Source: Branchiostoma floridae
Lineage: Eukaryota > Chordata > Leptocardii > Amphioxiformes > Branchiostomatidae
Length of the DNA stretch: 64,000 nt
Direction: 5' to 3'
Assembly (NCBI RefSeq): GCF_000003815.2
Contig: NC_049980.1
Coordinates: 1,559,924 to 1,623,923 of the forward strand
Part shown: in pieces, positions 36,802-46,800 of the stretch
Layout: every line of letters begins with the position of its first letter
How positions within the stretch are numbered: the first letter of the stretch is position 1
Notes under the pieces: generated by a model
What the model was told of the DNA's origin: nothing
The model's database searches: none
Seen by the model: only the letters and a program-made list of their open reading frames with translations
Translations under genes and position numbers: made by a program

Positions 36802-37312
36802 CAGTAAGTCAACCCTGTATTAGCGGCCACCTTTGCATAGCAACCGCCTGGCCATTAAGGTCACTTTTTGTTGGTCCCTTGAATTTTTCCTATTGACCTG
36901 AGTATTAAGAAATAGTCTATAGTGGCCACCTGTCCAACGCGGCCACGGCCACACGATTTTTGGTCCCATAGATTCAGAAACACTGCCTATTGCAACCATA
37001 CCGCAGACATATGTTACCCTGTACCGAGACTAAAATTGTTATTTGCATACCTCGAACATTAGAGGGCAGGTCTTTGTCGGCGAATTTACTAACATTGCGC
37101 ATAACAACATCAATGATTTTTGGTAGTTTTGACTTTGAATTTTGAGATGATCGGACAATGTTACTTGGTGAAAAATATTAGTGGGTACTGAAATCAAATG
37201 TAACTTTATTGCTCGTGGTCAGTTGATCAACATTTTCTGTATAGTGGCCACCTGTCTATAGTTGCCACATTTCTCCAGTCCCTTGACTGGCCGCTATAAA
37301 CAGGTTTGAATG
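36802..37312. mobile_element. Mariner-type MITE, 511-bp copy (inverted)
   Basis: Right end CAGGTTTGAATG is TA-flanked (37313-37314); left end AGTCAACCCTG lies next to TA. Internal TAGTGGCCACCTGTC occurs twice (about 36918 and 37243) and is the reverse of AGACAGGTGGTCAC in the 19.5-kb copy. No coding capacity. Confidence 0.8.
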
Positions 37313-38009
37313 TATAAGACTTATTTGGTAGCTATGGTTGTTACATTAGTTCTGATGTAACATTATGTATGATTTATCTATCAAACAACCTATTTTCATT
37401 ATTGGTGATTATAATACCATTATACTTGTTCTTCAGTTCCACAAACTGAGGCTCCAATTCTCCCATGCAGAGGAAAACACTCCAGAGTTGGAGACATTTA
37501 TAACATTCCATTTCAAAAAAGGTGAAGGAAGATAGCTGATTCCTAGTTTTGTCTTATCTTCTCTCCTATAATGTCAGTTTTAGATCCTTGAGTCAGCAGA
37601 TGAATGTTCTAGACATATCCTTGACGAGGCCTTCGCAATCAAACTGTCTAGAACAAAAGTCCTGCAGACAGAAAGGAGCCAAAGACATCCCCCAATTAAC
37701 CCTCTAGTTGCTGTAGCTTCCTTCACTCACCAATTCTGTACCAGCTTAAACATACCTTGGCAGACTGAGAGTTTGTCTTTCCAGACAAAGGGGTCTGTGA
37801 GGCTTAGGAGATGAATTTCATGGTTCATAGAGCAGGGCTTTGCTTGAAGAGATACAAGACATATGTGATATGAGATGTCTCTTTCACAGTTTGAAAAACC
37901 AAACTACCGTTATGATTTGTAAGGAAAACTGTAGTCTACATAAATGAATAAGACTTGCAAAAAAGACCTCACAACTGGTCATTTTTTGTGTGTTTCTCTT
38001 TATTTCTTT

Positions 38010-38315
38010 ACTTTACATGACCTGAGTTTGGTTGGGGAGGTAAAAGATGGGAAGGACGGGTGGGTTCCGTCTTCCAATACTTGTATATATAAATGTACTG
38101 ATGAAGGCAACAGATGGTCGCCGAAACGTTTACGGAAGAATTTAAAAAAGATGTGTAACGAAGAAGACTTTGTTTAATTGATCTACCAAACTGATGAAAC
38201 TATTCACATATATATGTATATAATTATATATATATACTGTTGATAACAACCCACTGCCCCTATGGCCTCAATACAGCTCCGGGAATACCTTTACCTACCT
38301 TTTCTTTTCTTTTAT
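38010..38315 (+). mobile_element. tRNA-SINE 3' half, interrupted
   Basis: CCTGAGTTTGGTTGGGGAGG, TAAAAGATGG and TTCCGTCTTCCAATAC are the 3' body. The tail TTGATAACAACCCACTGCCC, CTATGGCCTCAATACAGC resumes at about 38237. In the intact relative at 12310 these parts are nearly contiguous (TTCCATTACCATACCC, then GGATAGCAACCCATGGCCCC, read on the minus strand). The 155 bp between is a separate insertion (38083-38236). Confidence 0.75.
38083..38236 (+). mobile_element. Penelope-like fragment with hammerhead-like core
   Basis: CTGATGA (38098-38104), then a hairpin GGCAAC/GTCGCC, then GAAAC (38123-38127) and GTTTACGG; about 75 bp on, CTACCAAACTGATGAAACTA. The same order is found at 22389-22500 (CTGAGGA, hairpin GGTGTC/GACACC, AAAAC, ... 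CCACCAACCTGATGAAATTA). CUGANGA-stem-GAAA is the catalytic core of hammerhead ribozymes, which are known in Penelope-like retroelements. I do not see a convincing cleavage triplet or helix III, so activity is unsupported. TA-rich runs flank it inside a SINE. Confidence 0.5.
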
Positions 38316-38449
38316 AGGGAGTTCCTACTGTGAAGCAACATTTGTCTCTACGATCAAGACTTGCCCGTTCATGATCGTATATCGCATAGTACTTATGTGT
38401 CGGTAAATGATACAATATTTAATTTGCTCATGCCCACTGTGCTGTACAA

Positions 38450-38915
38450 TTTCAGTGCAGTTTCAAGTTTTAAGTAAAACTGCAGCGGAAAATTGAATTA
38501 CAATTTGGCTAATTTAATGACATTCATGTGCAACAAACGGGTAATTAAATATGTCTGGCCCCATGGGGATGACCCGAGTCAAGCTCTTTGATGAAAACAT
38601 GAATCATTAATGGCCAGCATCCTGCTCGAGTACCCGTCCTTCATCAAGCTCTATTGCTCTGGAAACCGTAAATCATGTAATCCCACAAGCAAGAGATTTC
38701 CGATAACGCCCAAACCTTATCGGATTGATCGGGTCTTTGTCACAAAAGAACAATTGATATTGTACGACAAACATCTCGGTACAAAGAATCATTCCATTAT
38801 GCTTTTGTGTGGGTTTATTGGCATGGGGAAAGGGGAACATCCTTTCTCAATTTGTAATATGGAGGATTTTCAATGGGCATTTCATGCTATATCTACATTT
38901 GCATTGTACAACTTG
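38450..38915. promoter_or_regulatory. Candidate enhancer: homeodomain-site-rich block
   Basis: Repeat-free stretch with many TAAT/ATTA cores: GGCTAATTTAATGAC, GGGTAATTAAATATG, GAATCATTAATGGCC, plus TTATCGGATTGATCGGG. Composition shifts to higher G+C around 38555-38720. An open frame (38610-38918) crosses it without any recognised domain. Regulatory role is inferred and weak. Confidence 0.3.
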
Positions 38916-40903
38916 TGATATTCCCAATGGAAAATCACACCTGTTCTATACCCAGATTTGTTAAGTTCAAGTTGCATGGGGTATTGCTTCCAGGTTTAAT
39001 CCATTGCAAAATGGGGACATTCCTCTGCTCTTACTGTAGTGTGTCCATTGAATGTGCCTGAGGCATGGGTGTCCTTATACCCATGTCACATTATCCACGA
39101 TCTTCGGGCGTATCGATGAAAGATCGGCCATATTTAAGATCAACAGAGGGTTGTGCGTATTTTTCACCTGAAAACCGTCCCTGGCACATATAAGCCATAC
39201 TTTGTACCTTGTACAATTGTTGTGCAATGAAGTCATTGTTATAAGCGAGGCTCAGGCGATTCCTGCAGAATCGTCTTCCGATCGATTTTTGCCAAATGCA
39301 ACAGGGGTATTAGAGATGGGACAGACAGTTAAGCATACTTTTAATTGAGTATTTCAGAATATGTTACATCTGGGTTGATCACTAAGGCTAGAAAAACAAA
39401 TTTAAAATACCAAATTTTAATTTACACAAAAACGTTTAAAGATTAAAGAGAAAGGTATAAAAATAGTAGAATTGAGCAAGCAAAAGGTTTTGCATCATGA
39501 ATCACTTATTGCAACAAAAATGAAAGTATATCTGGCCCTGTAAAAAGAGTAGTTGACCTTACAGTTTACGAATAAGATTGCTAATCACTACACGACAGCA
39601 GTAGGTGTGTGCATGAGGGTGGGGAGAGTAATTATGGCGATTTATCCATGTGTAAGTTGTGATGTATTCTTGCCTAGTGTAGCAGTTAAAATACAGGTCA
39701 TTAGTCACTGTTTAATGGGAAAAGTTTGTGACTACTAATTATGAACTTATTCATCAGTTCTTTGTGATTTAGTGTTTCAGTATAACAAGCCACTTAGGAA
39801 ATATTGATGGTAGTATGTAACTATAAATTGGATTCAAGGCTTGATATGCCCACCTGCAATTTGCAGATATACATTTTGACAGTGCAGATAAATACATTGA
39901 ACAAATGATTTGTCAGACTTTGCATTATGACTCACTACTAAAAGAAGAATGGTATATATCGATCCCTATGTCCTGCACCAATCTTTTTGAAGGTTTTCGT
40001 TTCTAATTTTAGCTTAATATGCTTCCTCTTAGTTGTCTTTGACATTGTCTTTGACATATCTATTCCCTTGTGAATAGTATTCGTTTCTCTCTGGTCATTT
40101 ATGTATCCAATATTCTGTGTGCTGTTATCAATGCATTCATTATTAAGATTGTTTTAATCAGTTTGGGAATAAAAGAAATATTTGTTGATATTACATGCAT
40201 GGAAAATACTTGCCTTTTCAATATGTATCTGCTCATTTCAAAGCACCAGTGGGAATACATGTCTGAGTGAAAACAAAACATAACAAATCTACACAGATCT
40301 ACATATACATGTACATGCATCTGCATGGCTGTGTGTGAAGTCATGTGAGTAATGTTCATTAATAGTTAGGGATGGTACATTAGTGTTCAGCCTGGATGCT
40401 GTCAGAGCTGACCAAGGGGGAATCATTATGGTTATGAATGGGAAGCAAGGGACAGTTGGTATGAAGTCATTCATCATAGTTCTGTTTCAAAAGGCTTACC
40501 GAGGATTCATTACTTTGTCTTCGATCCTGATCAGGCCGTGTTTGTTTGGGATTGCAAATCCCCATGTAAGCCTTTTGGAAGAGAGTAGTGATTGATGACT
40601 CAATAGCAACTGTCCTGTGTTTTCAGTCACGTCAGTAATGATTTATTCCAAAAGAGGTCATTTAGATAAGTTTCAATCATGTTTTTACTACAAGCCTGAA
40701 TCTCATTGTTCTACACCTATGTAACATGCATTGGCATAAGCATATGGTCATAAGCCTTATACCGGTCGATTAAAAATAGTGGAACTTAAAGAGATCTACA
40801 CATGCAACAATAGTTATTTCTGAGGTATGCACACTTCAGACATCTAGGTGTCCAATACATAATTTACAAAGCATCGATAACAATGCATTCGAAGACAACA
40901 AGG
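38916..40903. other. No gene recognised
   Basis: A+T-rich unique DNA. Immediate left flank of the 4.1-kb palindrome. Confidence 0.5.
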
Positions 40904-42064
40904 CCAAAAGTTTTCGCATGGTCTTTTTAGCGAATGCCCACAAACGCCCACTCTAGAGAAGTCCGCGCTGCACGAATCTCATTTTTTTTGCTTGGAATAT
41001 GTCCACGTTGTGCTCCCATGTATTAATCCTGAGTTTCAAGTCAATCCATCCACCCGAAGTGACATAAATCACAGTTTTCGATTCTCGATGGTCTTTTTAG
41101 CGAACGCCCAGCAAAATGTCTTTTTAGCGAATGCCCGCTATATCCACAAAAATATCGGCCGTCGCGCAACGACACCTAAACCTACCACCACAAACATGTT
41201 CTAGATGGTGTCCCATGGACGTGTACGGAGTTTCCGTGCTTTACAAGCATATTTAAGTGCCTGTTTTTGGTCAAAATGCACGGCGCCGATACTGCCATAC
41301 ATTAACAATGGCAATTCAAAATGGCGGGCACTAGCCATGTGACCTCCTTGCGGGACTGTTCTATAAGTATCGCGGGAGGGACTGTTGTAGCATAACTTAT
41401 CATACAACCATTTTAGAGTGAATTCTGAACAAGATTTTCAATTTATAGTGCTATCATCTGACTGATATTTACATTGTGGTCCTTTTTTCTGTGCTATAAT
41501 TACCCAGGTTTGAGGAACTTAGTGCAAATATGGATATTGATTCTCCTCAGTGCCCAATTAATGTACAAAAGGCTCAGACACATTAGTGTTATAAACCTGA
41601 CTAGGGGCAGGTAACCAATACTAGAAAAACATAGCTATTTATTATTAACAACACTATTTACATTATAATAATAACTCTTCACCAAACTGGACTTTTCTTA
41701 TCTTTATTTATCACAGAAACATTGTTACAATGAGGATTTGATTAGATTAGTATCTGTTACAGTGTGTACAAACTTATTTCAAATACAAAAATGTATTTCA
41801 TTTCACTTCCTAAATATTTTTAAAGTATTGGAAGGGGTTGACACATAAACAATATTAATTGCATTATTTATGTGCAGAAAAATGTAACCACATGCTATTA
41901 ATAGTCTAGTAAAATGTTGGAACATGGCATGAGCGGGCTCTCCTCTTCTGAGTACAGAAAGGAAATGCTTTATAACATTTAGTTATGACGTAGAAAATTT
42001 CAATTGTAAAATGTACCTTTATTAACATTGACCAACAAATTTTTTTTCTCTTCTTAATAAATGA

Positions 42065-43112
42065 CAACAATACAGGTAAGTAAGGTGTGTTTCTTTTATA
42101 ACAGACCGGGTAAGACACCGTACAGGTGAGTAAGGTGTGTTTCCTTTTATAGCAGACCAGGTAAGACACCGTACAGGTGAGTAAGGTGTGTTTCCTTTTA
42201 TAGCAGACCAGGTAAGACACCGTACAGGTAAGTAAGGTGTGGTTCCTTTTATAGCAGACCAGGTAAGACACCGTACAGGTGAGTAACATGTATTTCCTTT
42301 GATTACAGACCAGGTAAGACACCATACAGGTGAGTAAAGTGTATTTCCTTTGATTACAGAGCAGGTTAGACACCATACAGGTGAGTAACGTGTATTTCCT
42401 TTTATAACAGGCCAGGTAAGACACCATACAGGTAAGTAAGGTGTGTTTCTTTTAAAACAGACCAGGTAAGACACCGTACAGGTGAGTAACGTGTATTTCC
42501 TTTGATTACAGACCAGGTAAGACATCGGACAGGTGAGTAAGGTGTGTTTCCTTTGCCTATAGACCAGATAGTGTATTATACAGGTGAGTAAGGCGTCTTT
42601 CCTTTTCCTATAGACCAGATAGGGTATTATGCAGGCGAGTAAAGCAACTTTCCTTTGTCTATAGACCAGATATGGTATTATACAGGTGAGTAAGGTGCCT
42701 TTCCTTTGCCTATAGACCAGATAGGGCCTTATACAGGTAAGTTAGGTGTCTTTCCTTCGCCTATATACCAGATAGGGCATTATACGGATAAGTAACGTGT
42801 CTTTCCTTTGCCTATAGACCAGATAGGGCATTATACAGGTGAGTAAGGTGTCTTTCCTTTGCCTATATACCAGATAGACCATTATACAGGTGAGTATGGC
42901 GTCTTTCCTTTCCCTATAGACCAGATAGAGTATTATACAGGTGAGTAAAGCAACTTTCCTTTGCCTATATACCATATAGGCTATCATACAGGTGAGTAAT
43001 GCGCCTTTCCTTTGCCTATAGACCAGATAGGTATTATACAGGTGAGTAAAGCAACTTTCCTTTGCCTATAGACCAGATAGGGCATTATACAGGTAAGTAA
43101 TGTGTCTTCCTT
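42065..43112 (+). repeat. 51-bp tandem array with splice-site-like units
   Basis: About 20 units of 51 bp, plus orientation. Two subtypes: up to about 42540 units read TTTCCTTTTATAGCAGACCA, GGTAAGACACCGTACAGGTG, AGTAAGGTGTG; after that TTTCCTTTGCCTATAGACCA, GATAGGGCATTATACAGGTG, AGTAAGGTGTC. Each unit has a pyrimidine tract ending in AG and, 21 nt later, CAG|GTGAGT or CAG|GTAAGT. The period of 17 codons keeps two minus-strand frames open for over 160 codons (LVCYKRKHTLLTCTVSY-like repeats); these are artefacts of the repeat. The array runs into an N gap. Confidence 0.92.
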
Positions 43113-43761
43113 NNNNNNNNNNNNNNNNNNNNNNNNNNNNNNNNNNNNNNNNNNNNNNNNNNNNNNNNNNNNNNNNNNNNNNNNNNNNNNNNNNNNNNNN
43201 NNNNNNNNNNNNNNNNNNNNNNNNNNNNNNNNNNNNNNNNNNNNNNNNNNNNNNNNNNNNNNNNNNNNNNNNNNNNNNNNNNNNNNNNNNNNNNNNNNNN
43301 NNNNNNNNNNNNNNNNNNNNNNNNNNNNNNNNNNNNNNNNNNNNNNNNNNNNNNNNNNNNNNNNNNNNNNNNNNNNNNNNNNNNNNNNNNNNNNNNNNNN
43401 NNNNNNNNNNNNNNNNNNNNNNNNNNNNNNNNNNNNNNNNNNNNNNNNNNNNNNNNNNNNNNNNNNNNNNNNNNNNNNNNNNNNNNNNNNNNNNNNNNNN
43501 NNNNNNNNNNNNNNNNNNNNNNNNNNNNNNNNNNNNNNNNNNNNNNNNNNNNNNNNNNNNNNNNNNNNNNNNNNNNNNNNNNNNNNNNNNNNNNNNNNNN
43601 NNNNNNNNNNNNNNNNNNNNNNNNNNNNNNNNNNNNNNNNNNNNNNNNNNNNNNNNNNNNNNNNNNNNNNNNNNNNNNNNNNNNNNNNNNNNNNNNNNNN
43701 NNNNNNNNNNNNNNNNNNNNNNNNNNNNNNNNNNNNNNNNNNNNNNNNNNNNNNNNNNNNN
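43113..43761. other. Assembly gap (649 N)
   Basis: Lies at the centre of the palindrome, where the 51-bp array changes strand; such sequence is hard to assemble. Confidence 0.99.
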
Positions 43762-43892
43762 TCTGCTATAAAAGGAAACACACCTTACTCACCTGTACGG
43801 TGTCTTACCTGGTCTGCTATAAAAGGAAACACACCTTATTTACCTGTACGGCGTCTTACCTGGCCTGTTATAAAAGGAAACACACCTTACCT
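43762..43892 (-). repeat. 51-bp array, inverted right part
   Basis: Two and a half units in the opposite orientation: CTGCTATAAAAGGAAACACA, CCTTACTCACCTGTACGG, TGTCTTACCTGGT. They match the first subtype of the left array, as expected for a mirror image. Confidence 0.9.
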
Positions 43893-45939
43893 TATTGTCG
43901 TCATTTATTAAGAAGAGAAAAACAATTTGTTGGTCAATGTTAATAAAGGTACATTTTACAATTGAAATTTTCTACGTCATACTTAAATGTTATAAAACAT
44001 TTCCTTTCTGTACTCAGAAGAGGAGCCCGCTCATGCCATGTTCCAACATTTTATTACTATAATAAAAATAGGCTATTAATAGCATGTGGTCACATTTTTC
44101 TGCACACAAATAATGCAATTAATATTGTTTATGTGTCAACCCCTTCCAAACTTTAAAAATATTTAGGAAGTGAAATGAAATACATTTTTGTATTTGAAAT
44201 AAGTTTGTACACACTGTAACAGATACTCATCTAATCAGATCCTCATTGTAACAATGTTTCTGTGACAAATAAAGATAAGAAAAGTCCAGTTTGGTGAAGA
44301 GTTATTATTATAATGTAAATAGTATTGTTAATAATGAATAGCTATGTTTTTCTAGTATTGGTTACCTGCCCCTAGTCAGGTTTATAACACTAATGTGTCT
44401 GAGCCTTTTGTACATTAATTGGGCACTGAGGAGAATCAATATCCATATTTGCACTAAGTTCCTCAAACCTGGGTAATCATAGCACAGAAAAAAGGACCAC
44501 AATGTAAATATCAGTTAGATGATAGCACTATGAATTGAAAATCTTGTTCAGAATTCACTCTAAAATGGTTGTATGATAAGCTATGCTACAACAGTCCCTC
44601 CAGCGATACTTATAGAACAGTCCCGCAAGGAGGTCACATGGCTAGTGCCCGCCATTATGAATTGCCATTGTTAATGTATGGCAGTATCGGCGCCGTGCAT
44701 TTTGACCAAAAACAGGGACTTAAAATGCTTGTAAAGCACGGAAACTCCGTACACGTCAATGGGACACCATCTTGAACATGTTTGTGGCGGTAGGTTTAGG
44801 TGTCGTTGCGCGACGGCCGATATATTTGTGGATATAGCGGGCATTCGCTAAAAAGACATTTTGCTGGGCGTTCGCTAAAAAGACCATCGAGAATCGAAAA
44901 CTTTGATTTATGTCACTTCGGGTGGATGGATTGACTTGAAACTCAGGATTAATACATGGGAGCACAACGTGGACATATTCCAAGCAAAAAAAATGAGATT
45001 CGTGCAGCGCGGACTTCTCTAGAGTGGGCGTTTGTGGGCATTCGCTAAAAAGACCCTCCCAAAAGTTTTCAGGTCATTTTCGGGGCAGGCGAGCTCGTCG
45101 TGGGACAAACACACTGTCACGTTCATCGCCAGATTTGTAGATAATAATCACATGTGCTCACGGCACAAGACGAGCATGATTCAACAGCAATCTTGAATTT
45201 CTTTTGGTGACCTACAACTCGTGTAAAAGTGTGAGGAACCGTTGTATTATCGCCTGGATCTACGGCTGAATGGGTCAAATTGAACGTACGCCGCCATTTT
45301 CCCGCCATTTTTAATGCTACGGCCAGCAGTAAAGTTTTACGTCATAGCGGTTGTGACGGACCAAAATTAAATGAAAATTCTTGTCAGTATACGCCCATTT
45401 TCTCATGACTTTTTGTATGCTCATGCAGATTTTTGTTTTGTGCAACTACTAACAGGAAAGAAAGGAACAACAGAGGATGTATAAAGGTACATAGCGGCAG
45501 TTAATTGTGCCGTGTTTCGTTCGGCAGGTATAGTGCACCCCCTTCCAACCACGCGCCCGTTCTCCGTGCAATTCTGCGGTGTGTTCCAATTACGATATTA
45601 TGTTTTTAGCAGGACCAGAGAGACAAAATAATTTACACAGAAGAAGTGGCAAAGGTAAGCTGTAACAGCAACATGTAACTGGAGAAAATGATGCATTGAT
45701 CATTTGCCAAATTAGCATTGCTTGAGAAATTGCAGTAAACCGACCGGTATTATGCCAATGGATGTTACATATACAAATGTACACACCTTCAAAAATGATT
45801 CACCTGATTGTGCAATGCATTATCACATATGCTTGATTTTTACTCAATCCTGATACAGATAATCCGTAACAAGGACAAATTGCTTCACCATGATTGCTCC
45901 ACCATGAGTCTTAGGATCAAATATGGACATTCTGTTTAA

Positions 45940-46800
45940 GTTTGATTGGTTGAGATTTGAGTATTAACCTTGACCTGGCTTGCTGTTGTTAGTTGCTTTT
46001 AGGTTCCATCATTCCAGTTTGGAACCATTAATGCATAGTCTAATTGGTTACTATAAAAATCCTACATTGTCATCCATTGGTCAATTGCAGACTGAACGTC
46101 ACAGAATTAAGGTGTCTTTTTTGCCAGTTTTGATTGGATGACTTGTAATTGCATATCTGACCGCTAGTGGTCTATTCTACGTTTCATTATCCTGTATGGC
46201 TTCTTTTTACCAAATCTGATTGGTTGAATCTTTGATGTTATCCAGGGCCTTTGATTGGTCATTAAATCCCTACGAGAGCGCTCTCTGCCCAACTTCATTG
46301 GTCATTTTTGGCATGTAATTCTGACGTGAACCTTTTAGGCTGACTTTGATTGTTGATTTACAGGTCTTTCAGTCCTAACATGGAGTTTTGTGCCAACTTT
46401 CAACGGTCAATTGTAGGTCACGTAATGACAACGGAAGCCTTTATGCCAATTAAGTGTAATGTAATCCTGACATGAACCTTTTAGGCCAATTTTGATTGAA
46501 CAATTGCAAGATGTGTAGTCCCTAAGGGAATTTTTTATGGCTTTCAATTGCTGGTTCCATGTCATGCAAGCTTGTTACAGACAGTCTGCTCAATTTACTT
46601 GGTTGCATTCTGGTTTAATAAAACCTATTATCATATAGCAAGGCACCATGGACCAATCAGAAGGCCCCATTCCATGTTGGTTCTCCGTAACACATAGATT
46701 CTGGCCAGCCCAGTGTTAAAAAAATCAACATTGATTCGTTCTAACACCTGACCAATCAGAAGGAGCGATACACAGGAAAGTGACCAATCAGAATAGCACA
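45940..46800. repeat. Diverged repeat field carrying ATTGG/CCAAT cores
   Basis: Degenerate units of about 50-60 bp around a TTT(T)GATTGGT(C/T)AATTG theme: 45941, 46041, 46075, 46131, 46218, 46252, 46296 (ATTGG sense), then CCAATT at 46455 and 46483, then GACCAATCAGAA at 46651, 46750 and 46781. AACCTTTTAGGC(C/T)(A/G)A occurs twice (46330, 46475), with GTAAT(T/C)CTGAC(G/A)TG before each. Orientation flips from ATTGG in the left half to CCAAT in the right. No coding potential. Confidence 0.55.

Larger units (their letters stand above)
40920..45055. mobile_element. 4.1-kb near-palindrome / foldback element
   Basis: The left arm starts GGTCTTTTTAGCGAATGCCC and the right arm ends with its exact inverse (GGGCATTCGCTAAAAAGACC). 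About 1.15 kb of outer arm (40920 to about 42065; about 43890-45055) match at an estimated 96-98% by eye. Inside lies a 51-bp tandem array that is plus-oriented at left and minus-oriented at right, so the turning point is in the 649-base N gap. GGTCTTTTTAGCGAAYGCCC recurs within the left arm (41090, and a TGTCTTTTTAGCG variant at 41118), giving subterminal repeats. CCAAAAGTTTTC stands on both outer sides (40904-40915, 45059-45070). Long arms with inner tandem repeats fit Foldback/Galileo-type DNA transposons; no transposase is seen. A palindrome made by local inverted duplication is the alternative. Confidence 0.8.

Noticed and set aside
41906-42525. Minus-strand open frames of 167 and 173 codons with a 17-residue repeat
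   Set aside because: Produced by a stop-free 51-bp tandem unit (17 codons); the same DNA is open in more than one frame, as expected for a repeat and not for a protein.
42065-43892. CRISPR-like array
   Set aside because: The 51-bp units are contiguous tandem repeats with no unique spacers, in a eukaryotic genome.
42984-43911. Open frames above 200 codons around 43.1-43.9 kb
   Set aside because: Almost entirely translated N; no information. The same applies to frames at 59654-60460.
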